This document shows positions 1 to 6,660 of a stretch of DNA of 13,258 bases, piece after piece (position 1 is the first letter of the stretch; each line of letters begins with the position of its first letter). Position numbers and translations under genes: made by a program. Origin of the DNA: Gammaproteobacteria bacterium (GTDB taxonomy: Bacteria > Pseudomonadota > Gammaproteobacteria > QNFN01); assembly GCA_003645555.1 (NCBI GenBank), contig QNFN01000016.1, positions 1 to 13,258 on the forward strand. Direction: 5' to 3'. The notes under the pieces are model-generated. The model searched no databases. It was given only the letters and a program-made list of their open reading frames with translations, and was not told the origin of the DNA.

Positions 1-40
1 CGCCTGCGAGGAGGATCAGCAGTTCCAGTATCGGTGTCAC
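1..40 (-). CDS. Start of a probable membrane-protein gene, cut by the window edge
   Basis: Only about 13 codons are visible. Reading leftward from a GTG at 38-40, the peptide begins MTPILELLILLAG, a hydrophobic stretch typical of an N-terminal membrane segment or signal sequence. A GGAGAG ribosome-binding site lies 4 bases before the GTG, which supports a real start. The gene would diverge from the HD-CBS-HEPN gene, and 41-222 would be their shared upstream region. The product cannot be identified. The competing reading is a rightward open frame ending in TAA at 76-78, which looks less like protein. Confidence 0.35.
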   Translation of the reverse strand, partial: MTPILELLILLAG

Positions 41-222
41 GTGGCTCTCCGGTTCATGACGGAATTCTAGCCGCATAAGCCCGGCACGTTGCAAATAGAC
101 CGGGTGTGGCCAAGACTTTGCGGATTGAGGGGGTATGTATGGCCGTAACGACAACCGGACAGCTGATCTACGCTACCGGCACAGGCAGGTAGGGGGACGC
201 CGCCAGGAAGCCAGGACCGTTC

Positions 223-1578
223 ATGACAAGCAAACCAGATGACAGCCTTATCGCCCGCGCCCTTGATTATGGTACCCGGGCGCACCAGCGTATTGATCAC
301 CAGCGCAAGTACACCAACCAGCCGTACGAGGTGCACCTGAAAGCGGTGGCGATCCTGCTACGCGAGGTGACCGACGACGCCGGGGTGATCGCCGCGGCAT
401 GGCTGCACGATACCGTTGAGGACACCGCGGCGACGATCGAGGACATCCGCCACGAGTTCGGCGATCGTGTCGCCCAGCTGGTTGGCGAGTTGACTGACGT
501 CAGCAAACCGAGTGACGGTAACCGAGCCGTGCGCAAGGCGATAGATCGTGCCCATCTGGCCACCGCCTCGCCCGAGGCGAAAACGGTCAAACTCGCTGAT
601 CTGATCGACAATTGCCGTGATATCTGCACCCACGATAAGGGCTTCTGCCGGGTCTACCTTGGCGAGATGGCGGCGCTGCTCGGTGTGCTCGGCGACGGCC
701 ATCCAGCGCTATTTGCACGGGCGCGCAAGACCTGGCTCAAGCACGCCAAGGCGATCGGGCTGTCGGCAGAATTAATCAATTCGGATGACCAGGCCGCATT
801 GCCGGTTGCATCCATGCGTGCCAACCGGGTGCCGCGACTGTTTATCGAGGCTTTCACCGCCGAGGCAATCGCCGAGCCGCTGGTTTCGTTTGACGGCGAG
901 CGACGGGCGCTGTCGGTGGCTGGGGTGCTGGCGCACAGTCCGCGCACCGTTATCGGTATTCGCAACAATGGCCGGATCGCCGGCTACGCCCTGGTCACGG
1001 AATTGAAGCAGGGTACTTGCGGTTCACACCTGCGGACATTCCATCCCGGGCAACTGCTCTCCTCGAACGCACCCATGGCTGACGTCATCCAGGTGCTGAC
1101 CCGGCACAAGCAGGCGTTTGTCACAGTGTTCGGTCAGGTCGGTGGCATCATCACGCGTCGTGACGCCCAGAAACCGGTGGTGCGGATGTGGTTGTTCGGC
1201 ATCATTACCCTGATCGAGATGCGCTTGACGGAACTGATTCGCGAGCGCTTCCCCGAGGCGACCTGGCCGGCGCTGATTACCCCGTCACGGCTGGAGAAGG
1301 CGCAGGCGCTGAAGACAGAGCGGGAGCGTCTCGGTCATGCCTGTGACGCGGTCGATTGCCTGCAACTCGGTGACAAGGCGCGCATCGTCATCACCGACCC
1401 GGAGGCGCTCGAGGAGTTCGATTTCGAATCGCGCGGGGCGGCGAAGAAGGTGGTCAAGGAGCTCGAGAGCCTGCGCAATCACCTGGCCCATTCACAGGAT
1501 ATCGTCAGTCACAATTGGGCTCAGATCGCGCGTATTGCCCGCCGGCTGGAACCGCAGCACGATGTTCCCACCTCGTAA
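223..1578 (+). CDS. HD (MESH1/SpoT-type hydrolase) - CBS-like - HEPN-like fusion protein
   Basis: The 451-residue product has three parts. Residues 15-180 form an HD domain of the RelA/SpoT/MESH1 (p)ppGpp hydrolase type: His38, His62-Asp63 in the motif HDTVEDT, Glu66-Asp67, and Asp126/Asn130 in KLADLIDN. The metal-binding and catalytic set looks complete with family-like spacing. Residues 204-320 resemble a CBS pair, with strands such as VIGIRNNGRIAGYALVTEL and a GGIITRRD motif. Residues 320-441 are helical and end in LRNHLAH, giving Arg418-X4-His423, the RNase signature of HEPN domains. No (p)ppGpp synthetase domain is present. The ATG at 223 follows a CAGGA site. The gene stands alone, with a leftward gene probably diverging from it and the pilus-type operon converging on it. 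A role as a nucleotide-sensing hydrolase coupled to RNA cleavage or binding is inference. The HD assignment is strong, the CBS and HEPN assignments moderate. Confidence 0.85.
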   Translation: MTSKPDDSLIARALDYGTRAHQRIDHQRKYTNQPYEVHLKAVAILLREVTDDAGVIAAAWLHDTVEDTAATIEDIRHEFGDRVAQLVGELTDVSKPSDGNRAVRKAIDRAHLATASPEAKTVKLADLIDNCRDICTHDKGFCRVYLGEMAALLGVLGDGHPALFARARKTWLKHAKAIGLSAELINSDDQAALPVASMRANRVPRLFIEAFTAEAIAEPLVSFDGERRALSVAGVLAHSPRTVIGIRNNGRIAGYALVTELKQGTCGSHLRTFHPGQLLSSNAPMADVIQVLTRHKQAFVTVFGQVGGIITRRDAQKPVVRMWLFGIITLIEMRLTELIRERFPEATWPALITPSRLEKAQALKTERERLGHACDAVDCLQLGDKARIVITDPEALEEFDFESRGAAKKVVKELESLRNHLAHSQDIVSHNWAQIARIARRLEPQHDVPTS

Positions 1579-1760
1579 GGGAGCCTCCGGTCAAGTCATG
1601 GACTGGCAGCCTGGGCCTGGAAAGCCGCCTGATTTGGCCTCGCCCGTTTTTGACCAGAAATCCCAAGGCGCCCGTGCCGACCCTGGGTCCTCATTGCACG
1701 AAGTGCATGTGACACGGCGCAATGGCACAACGGTGGACCGCGATCGTGATAGAAGGACGA
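1579..1760. other. Convergent intergenic gap, no clear terminator
   Basis: This 182-base stretch separates the stop of the HD-CBS-HEPN gene from the stop of the leftward ATPase gene. The only local structure seen is a weak hairpin, TGCAC-GAA-GTGCA at 1695-1707, without a T-run on either side. No convincing small gene or RNA was found. Confidence 0.4.
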
Positions 1761-3893
1761 TCAGCGAGCGAGTACGGCCTTTATCCTCTCCTGCAGGTGC
1801 TCCGGGGTGAACGGCTTATAGAGGTAGTCGCTGACACCGTAGCCATCGAGCAATTCACCGGTGGCGGTGTCATTTTCACGCAATAGCAGGACAAACGGCA
1901 GGCCGGCCCAGGTGAGGGAGGTGCGCAGCTGGCGCAACAGCGCTTTTGGTTCCGTGCCGGGGATGTCTATATCGAGCAGCAGCAGGCGGATGGTGCTCTC
2001 CCGATGCAGGATTTCAAGTGCCGCGTCGATGCCCGATGCCGTGACGATATCCAGGCCGATCGAGTCGAGTATCTGGCGTAGTGCATTCTCCTGTGTGTCA
2101 TTGGGCTCGACGAGCAGGATGTCCGGATGTGCCGCATTTCTCTCCTGCATGGCGGTTGCGAGTGGTGGCAGGGTGGTTACGGGGTGGTCGTGTACCTCGC
2201 AAAGCGCGCGCCAGAAACGGCCACCCAGGACACGGGATGCCTCGTCCGCAGTGGTTACACCGGAAATTATCCAGTCCGCGGCCACGGCGCTCAATGTCCG
2301 ACCGTGATTCCGGGTAGCCTCGCGTAACGAGGCGAGGTCGTTGTGGCCGGCGACCAGCGCCTCGCGTAACGAATCCCCGATCTCGATGATCTCGGCTATC
2401 GGCAGCCGGCCGCTGTAGCCGGTGAAATCGCACTTTTCACACCCGATGGTGATTGCGCCTACCGGTATGCCGGTGACTTCGGTGAAGAGTTGCGACGCAG
2501 GATCTGCCGTATCTCCAGGCGGTTGTTTGCACTCCGGGCAGGCCCGGCGCAGGAGTCGCTGTGCGCTGACTCCTATGACCGAATCGGCGATAAGGGCCGA
2601 AGGTACGTCGAGGTCGAGCAGCCGGGGTACCGCGGTCAGTGCGTCGTTGGTGTGCAGTGTCGAAAGCACGAGGTGACCGGTGAGGGCCGCCTGCACGGCG
2701 ATGTCGGCGGTCTCTGCATCACGGATCTCACCCACCAACACGATATCCGGGTCCTGGCGCAGGATCGAGCGCAGGGCGCTGGCAAAGGTCAACCCTGCCG
2801 TTTCGTTCACCTCGACCTGTGAGATGCCAGTAATCTCTTGTTCGACCGGGTTCTCGATGGTGATGATGTTGACCCCGGTGTGGTTGAGCCGCTCCAGGAG
2901 AGCGTAAAGAGTGGTCGTCTTTCCGGAACCGGTGGGTCCGGTGATCAGGAAGATGCCGGCCGTCTGCTGGATCAGGCGCAGCATCGCCGCCAGTTCCGAG
3001 GGCGGGAACTCGAGCTGTTCCAGCGTGGTGGTCTCGCCCAGTTCGTGCAGCCGCATGACCAGCCGCTCGCCGCCGCGGCAGGGCAGGGTGGAGATACGCA
3101 ATTCGATCTCGCGGCCCTGGTAGGTAGTTGCCAGTTGGCCGTCCTGCGGCGTGCGGTCACTGCTCGGGTCCATGCCGCTGACTGCCTTGAACTGGCGTAC
3201 CAGCGAGTGGAATACCGCAGTCGGCAGGGTCGCGATTCGTTGCAGAACACCGTCCACCCGGCAGCGGATCACGCCGCCACCGGCGAACGGCTGTACATGG
3301 ATGTCCGAGGCGCGGCGCTCGATGGCGATGCGCAGCAGACGCAGGCCGAGCCGGGTCGCAGCGCTTTCGTGGGAGCTGTTGGCTGCCTCGTCGGACGGCC
3401 CGCGTTCCTCGTCGAGGTTGACCAGCCGCTCGGTCTGCTGGCGCAACGCCCGGCTGTAGTTGGCGGTGATGGTGTTGTCGATCGCCTCCGGTGGGGCGAT
3501 CTGCAGTATGACGGTGCGAGCCGAGACCGCTTGGATCTGTTCCAGCGCCTCTTTGTCGAACGGGTTGCTGACCGCGACGACAAGTTGGTTCCCATGTTCG
3601 GACAGTGGCAGTGCGAGGTACTTGCGCGCTGTAGCCTCGGGCACCAGTCGGCAGGCGAAAGGCTTGGCTGCGGCGAGGTCGGCGGTTTCAAAGCCGTAGT
3701 TGTTGGCGACCGCATCGGCCAGGGCATCATCGCTGATCTGGAGGGCGTTGGTGAGTTGGCGCCAGACGTCCTGGAAATTATCGCAAGGCGGGAGCGATTC
3801 CGGCGTAGTTGCCTTGTCCGGAAACGCGGCCTTGATTGCCTCGTGCAACCAGCGCAGGTACTCGGGTGATCCTTCGTCGGTCATTTCGTTCAT
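1761..3893 (-). CDS. GspE/PilB-type secretion/pilus ATPase with C-terminal receiver domain
   Basis: The 710-residue cytoplasmic ATPase belongs to the type II secretion/type IV pilus assembly family, which powers pilin polymerisation at the inner membrane. Residues 45-150 look like the GspE/PilB N-terminal domain. Walker A is GPTGSGKT (319-326), the Walker B region is LVGEIRD (386-392), and the His box follows in LSTLHTND. A four-cysteine zinc-type motif is Cys452, Cys455, Cys485 and Cys488. The usual family end comes near residue 560, after which residues 588-710 form a response-regulator receiver fold with the likely phosphoacceptor Asp641 in LLLLDIDIPG and the conserved Lys693 in YKPF. The acidic pocket is reduced to Glu596-Pro597 and the usual Thr/Ser is not evident, so phosphorylation is uncertain. 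Its ATG overlaps the stop of the upstream gene by four bases (ATGA), indicating translational coupling. It is the last gene of a three-gene operon. Confidence 0.93.
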   Translation of the reverse strand: MNEMTDEGSPEYLRWLHEAIKAAFPDKATTPESLPPCDNFQDVWRQLTNALQISDDALADAVANNYGFETADLAAAKPFACRLVPEATARKYLALPLSEHGNQLVVAVSNPFDKEALEQIQAVSARTVILQIAPPEAIDNTITANYSRALRQQTERLVNLDEERGPSDEAANSSHESAATRLGLRLLRIAIERRASDIHVQPFAGGGVIRCRVDGVLQRIATLPTAVFHSLVRQFKAVSGMDPSSDRTPQDGQLATTYQGREIELRISTLPCRGGERLVMRLHELGETTTLEQLEFPPSELAAMLRLIQQTAGIFLITGPTGSGKTTTLYALLERLNHTGVNIITIENPVEQEITGISQVEVNETAGLTFASALRSILRQDPDIVLVGEIRDAETADIAVQAALTGHLVLSTLHTNDALTAVPRLLDLDVPSALIADSVIGVSAQRLLRRACPECKQPPGDTADPASQLFTEVTGIPVGAITIGCEKCDFTGYSGRLPIAEIIEIGDSLREALVAGHNDLASLREATRNHGRTLSAVAADWIISGVTTADEASRVLGGRFWRALCEVHDHPVTTLPPLATAMQERNAAHPDILLVEPNDTQENALRQILDSIGLDIVTASGIDAALEILHRESTIRLLLLDIDIPGTEPKALLRQLRTSLTWAGLPFVLLLRENDTATGELLDGYGVSDYLYKPFTPEHLQERIKAVLAR

Positions 3894-4330
3894 CGTGAGC
3901 CGATTTCGATCTGTCCCGGTCCGGAGGCGTCAGCGCTCAGGCGCAGCGTGCGGCCGTGATAGCTCGTTTCGAGGATGTAGCCCTGATTGTCCGGGCTGTA
4001 GAGAACCAGACCATGCAGAAAGTCGATTGGTACGCTGTCGGGCAAGGTGCCGAACTCCTGTCGATACGTTTCGATATCAGCGGCGGTGTGACGCATGAAC
4101 TCCTCAAGCTGTTGGATGGTTTCGTCGCTTGATTGGGGGGTGATGAGATCAGCGATGACGTGGCGCTGAGAGAAAAGTGCCAGCACGAGTACGCTCCAGG
4201 TCACCAGCGTGAGTGGCCATTTTGAACCGGCGGGTCTGGCGTGAGTGGCCAGTTGCGCTTTCCGCTCCCACGAGTCGACCTCCTGCTGTGCGGCGGAGAT
4301 CGTGCTATTCAGGTCATCTGTTCTGGACAT
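3890..4330 (-). CDS. Small single-pass membrane protein of the pilus-type operon
   Basis: This 146-residue protein is not recognised. It has a polar N-terminus with a short helical stretch (1-30), one predicted membrane segment at about 39-54 (WPLTLVTWSVLVLALF), and a C-terminal part (70-146) outside the membrane. Residues 80-135 contain an ADIETYRQEFGTLPDS stretch recalling the post-helix region of GspG-like pilins, where a helix leads into a G-x-LP segment, but there is no prepilin leader. It begins 21 bases after the pilin-like gene, behind a GGGAA site, and its stop overlaps the ATPase start. Its position suggests an accessory factor linking the ATPase to the membrane or to the pilin. That role is inferred from context only. 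Confidence 0.8.
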   Translation of the reverse strand: MSRTDDLNSTISAAQQEVDSWERKAQLATHARPAGSKWPLTLVTWSVLVLALFSQRHVIADLITPQSSDETIQQLEEFMRHTAADIETYRQEFGTLPDSVPIDFLHGLVLYSPDNQGYILETSYHGRTLRLSADASGPGQIEIGSR

Positions 4331-4351
4331 GTTCTGTTCCCGGGTCGAGGG

Positions 4352-5188
4352 TCAGTGTGCATAGCGGTTGCATTGCTTAAAGAGACCGAAGGCATGACCG
4401 TGAGGATGATTGGCCAGTACGTGGGCGCGGCAGTCTTCGTACTGCTGGTGCGAGTTGGCCGTACTGCTGGAACCGCCCGGTGCTACGCCTTGTTGGGACG
4501 TGGCCTGCGTGGGTCCGCCCCCCATAACGGTCGTCTGCTGGCCTGGTTGCTGCGGTTGTGGTTTCAGGATTTGAGGCTGGAGAACAGGTTGCGGCTGTGG
4601 CTGTGCTATGGGCTGCGGGGTGGGTTGTGCCATGGGTTGTTGAGTGGGCTGGTTTTTTTTCGGGGCTTGTAGTGCTTTGATAATGGAATCATGACGGGTT
4701 TCGGCATTGAGCAGTGGCACGACCATGGCAACTGACTCAATCGTCCAAGCATAGGCGCTATGAGGTAACACGCGCGCAATAGCTTGCAGGTAGCGTGTCT
4801 GTTCAGCATTTTTCGCCACCAGCACCAGATAGGGGATGTCTTTGCCTTCGAACGGACCGTAGTGATGCGAACTCTGGAACAGGTACTCCTCAAGATGCCC
4901 GAAGTTGAGCAAATCCGGACCGAACGACAGGCGTGAGAGTTCTGATGGGAGCTCACCCTCCTTGCCAGCTTTGAACCTGGGGATGCGACCTTCGACCTCG
5001 TACTCGGCGTGGAACACCGTGCGCAGCGTATCGATACTGGTCAGTACCTGGACGACACGGGCGCGCACGAGGTAGTCGTTGTAGACGGGTATGGCCAGAG
5101 TCATCAGGGTCCCGAGGACCGCCACCGCGATCATCAGGTCCATCAAGGTGAAGCCGGAATGGCTTCGACGTGCATGGCGTCTGTGCAA
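4352..5188 (-). CDS. Type IV pilin-like protein with Pro/Gln-rich tail and TTG start
   Basis: The 278-residue product has a 12-residue basic leader ending in Gly12, then FTLMDLMIAVAVLGTLMTLAIP, a class III prepilin signal for cleavage and N-methylation by a PilD-type peptidase. Mature position +5 is Asp17 rather than the usual Glu. Residues 35-170 are a globular pilin-like part. Residues 175-220 are a low-complexity linker rich in Pro and Gln with repeated PQP units. A Gly/Ser-rich spacer follows, and then a small His-rich end (250-278) with Cys253 and Cys273, possibly disulphide-bonded. The start is TTG at 5186-5188: no better in-frame start exists after the upstream stop, and an AGGAG site sits 7 bases ahead. 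This is the first gene of the operon. The pilin signature is clear; the role of the tail (surface adhesion or display) is a guess. Confidence 0.9.
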   Translation of the reverse strand: MHRRHARRSHSGFTLMDLMIAVAVLGTLMTLAIPVYNDYLVRARVVQVLTSIDTLRTVFHAEYEVEGRIPRFKAGKEGELPSELSRLSFGPDLLNFGHLEEYLFQSSHHYGPFEGKDIPYLVLVAKNAEQTRYLQAIARVLPHSAYAWTIESVAMVVPLLNAETRHDSIIKALQAPKKNQPTQQPMAQPTPQPIAQPQPQPVLQPQILKPQPQQPGQQTTVMGGGPTQATSQQGVAPGGSSSTANSHQQYEDCRAHVLANHPHGHAFGLFKQCNRYAH

Positions 5189-5195
5189 CGGATGA

Positions 5196-5200
5196 CTCCT
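5196..5200 (-). promoter_or_regulatory. Ribosome-binding site fixing the TTG start of the pilin-like gene
   Basis: On the minus strand AGGAG is followed by a 7-base spacer and then TTG. It is the best ribosome-binding match near this gene and decides the unusual start. Confidence 0.6.
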
Positions 5201-5210
5201 GGTCGACGGG

Positions 5211-5227
5211 TGTGCCGCAACGGCACA
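5211..5227. repeat. Perfect inverted repeat in the pilin leader (TGTGCCG-CAA-CGGCACA)
   Basis: Two 7-base arms separated by three bases lie about 10 bases upstream of the ribosome-binding site of the pilin-like gene. In RNA this would form a compact GC-rich hairpin in the leader; in DNA it could be an operator half-site pair. No T-run follows on either strand, so it is not an obvious terminator. The stretch 5189-5312 otherwise separates the exporter gene from this operon and must hold the operon promoter if the two are transcribed separately. I saw no convincing -35/-10 pair. Confidence 0.5.
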
Positions 5228-5301
5228 ATAAACCTAGCAGATGCCGTGCAATCATCAATAATCAGGGAACCGCAATTTTTTCAGGATGACGGTCCTCGTC
5301 C

Positions 5302-5317
5302 CATGATCCGGATCATG
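5302..5317. repeat. 16-base perfect palindrome at the end of the LysE-type gene
   Basis: CATGATCCGGATCATG reads identically on both strands and spans the stop codon of the exporter gene at 5313. With no loop it fits a protein-binding site better than a terminator. A run of six T on the plus strand at 5276-5281 is not preceded by a matching hairpin. Confidence 0.4.
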
Positions 5318-5945
5318 CTGCTCCGAGTACATGCTCCCAAAGCATCAGCAGCGCGAAGCCAACCAGGATCGTGCCGGTGCCGGCATTGACCGCAACCTGC
5401 ACCCGGGGACGTGCGAGCCAGCGTCGAACGCTGACCGCCGCCCAGGCCAGTGGGACCTGCCAGACGATGTTGATCACCAGCAGCACCAGCGCGAGAAAGA
5501 TCAGCTGAATCGTCACGCTACCGTGCGTCGGGTCGACGAAGTTTGGCAGCAGTGCCAGGAACAGCACGATCACCTTCGGGTTGAGCAGGTTGCAGAGGAT
5601 GGCGTCACGCACCGCCTTGTGTGCACTCACCTGCGTGGCACCGTCGAGACGCAGGGTGTGACCACGGAAGCCCTGCAGGCCGATCCAGCCGAGGTAGAGG
5701 GCGCCGACGATGGCCAATGCCTTGAACAGCACCGGCGAGGCAGCGATTACGGCTGAAACCCCGAGGATCGCCAGCAACGTATGGCCGGCGAGCCCGATCT
5801 GAACGCCGGCGACCGTGGCCAGGCCGACCCGGTGCCCCGAGCCGAGGGCGTAACGCAGAATCAGGAGGGGGTCCGGGCCGGGTGTGAGTACGATCGCTCC
5901 CACTGTCAGGCTGTAGGCGAACAGGGTGGTCGGGTCGACGGGCAT
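5313..5945 (-). CDS. LysE/RhtB-family amino-acid exporter
   Basis: The 210-residue inner-membrane protein has about six hydrophobic helices and the family's N-terminal signature TPGPDPLLILRYALGSG, followed by GLATVAGVQIGLAGH. A later NLLNPKVIVLFLALLPNFV segment is also characteristic. Members export amino acids such as lysine, threonine or homoserine; the substrate here cannot be told. The ATG at 5945 gives MPVDPTTLFAYSLTVGAI, matching the usual family start. A longer GTG start at 5987 would lie inside the hairpin at 5982-5999 and has no ribosome-binding site, so it is rejected. No strong ribosome-binding site precedes the ATG either. The length is normal. The gene is followed leftward by the pilus-type operon after 124 bases and is probably unrelated to it. 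Confidence 0.9.
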   Translation of the reverse strand: MPVDPTTLFAYSLTVGAIVLTPGPDPLLILRYALGSGHRVGLATVAGVQIGLAGHTLLAILGVSAVIAASPVLFKALAIVGALYLGWIGLQGFRGHTLRLDGATQVSAHKAVRDAILCNLLNPKVIVLFLALLPNFVDPTHGSVTIQLIFLALVLLVINIVWQVPLAWAAVSVRRWLARPRVQVAVNAGTGTILVGFALLMLWEHVLGAA

Positions 5946-5971
5946 GGGCAGGGCTCGAATTCGGGTGATCG

Positions 5972-5999
5972 AAAAGCGTAACGCCACCCGGAGGTGGCG
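5972..5999 (-). terminator. Hairpin with T-rich tail, likely terminator of the lipoprotein gene
   Basis: Arms CGCCACC and GGTGGCG (5982-5988 and 5993-5999) pair perfectly around a four-base loop. On the minus strand the stem is followed by TTACGCTTTT, an imperfect T-rich tract. It lies about 35 bases after the stop of the lipoprotein gene, in the right orientation. The same hairpin would sit in the leader of the exporter gene if transcription starts at the TATAAT just upstream. Confidence 0.5.
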
Positions 6000-6006
6000 C
6001 TACTTC

Positions 6007-6012
6007 ATTATA
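6007..6012 (-). promoter_or_regulatory. Candidate -10 box for the LysE-type gene
   Basis: A perfect TATAAT lies on the minus strand between the lipoprotein stop and the exporter start. No good -35 box is seen 16-18 bases upstream, so the promoter is tentative. Confidence 0.3.
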
Positions 6013-6033
6013 CGGACGGGTGTTGCCTGGGTT

Positions 6034-6660
6034 TCAGATCACCCCGTTCTTGGCCAGGTCCTTGATCAGCAGTCCAATGAACTCCTTGATGGTCGACTCC
6101 AGCTTACCACCGGCGATGGTCTCGGACTGGGCCGACCAGATCATGCCTGCATCGACATCGTAGAGGTTGGTCTCGATGGTAAAGACCTGGAAGCTGGTCA
6201 CCGTGGCTGGCTGGTTCACCACCGAGTAGCTGGTCCGGTAGTAAGCGTGCCAGTTGTCGCGGTTGTGACTTGGGTAGTAGGGCGAGCCGCCGCTGACGTA
6301 GGTGCGTCCCGGGTTGACCACGTTGTCGGTCCGCTGTCCGGTCACTTTGGCGATGATCACCGAGTTGGCGCCCGCGGCTTTCATCTTGGCGACCGTGGCA
6401 TTCTTGTTCTCGAGTTCAGCCAGGCTCATGTGCTGGTAGCTGGAGACACCCTTGACGCCCTTGGCGGCAAGTTGGCGGGTGAACTCGTCCTCGAACAGGC
6501 GTCGAGTGAAGTCTGTCTTTGCAGCACCGATAATGAAAATGGATTTCACCGCACCACCCTTGTACTCAGGGTTGGTCCAGGTGGCATCCATGGAGGTGGC
6601 GGCACAGCCACCGAGCAGCATCAATGCCAGCAGGGGCAGAATCAGGCGGAAGGATTTCAT
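6034..6660 (-). CDS. Hypothetical lipoprotein
   Basis: The 208-residue protein begins with a signal sequence ending in a lipobox, LLGGC, with Cys19 as the lipidated residue, so it should be anchored in the inner or outer membrane facing the periplasm. Residues 38-110 have an alternating pattern (SIFIIGAAKTDFTRRLFEDEF, then GANSVIIAKVTGQ) suggestive of a nucleotide-free alpha/beta fold as seen in small envelope lipoproteins. A Tyr/Ser/Asn-rich loop (118-150) follows, then TNLYDVDAGMIWSAQSET and a C-terminal helix. The family is not recognised with certainty. The ATG at 6660 has GGAGTAA upstream. The open frame continues far upstream to 7347, but that part is not protein-like. It is divergent from the four-helix membrane protein. 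Confidence 0.85.
   Translation of the reverse strand: MKSFRLILPLLALMLLGGCAATSMDATWTNPEYKGGAVKSIFIIGAAKTDFTRRLFEDEFTRQLAAKGVKGVSSYQHMSLAELENKNATVAKMKAAGANSVIIAKVTGQRTDNVVNPGRTYVSGGSPYYPSHNRDNWHAYYRTSYSVVNQPATVTSFQVFTIETNLYDVDAGMIWSAQSETIAGGKLESTIKEFIGLLIKDLAKNGVI

Noticed and set aside
1..78. End of a rightward gene finishing at TAA 76-78
   Set aside because: The peptide is not protein-like, while the opposite strand shows a start codon with ribosome-binding site and a hydrophobic N-terminus.
1695..1707. Hairpin TGCAC-GAA-GTGCA as a terminator
   Set aside because: Only five base pairs and no T-run on either side.
2838..3869. Long open frame of 343 codons on the plus strand opposite the ATPase gene
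   Set aside because: It mirrors the well-supported ATPase gene, as often happens in GC-rich DNA, and shows no recognisable domain.
5945..5987. GTG at 5987 as start of the exporter
   Set aside because: It lies within the hairpin, lacks a ribosome-binding site, and adds a polar segment before the usual family start.
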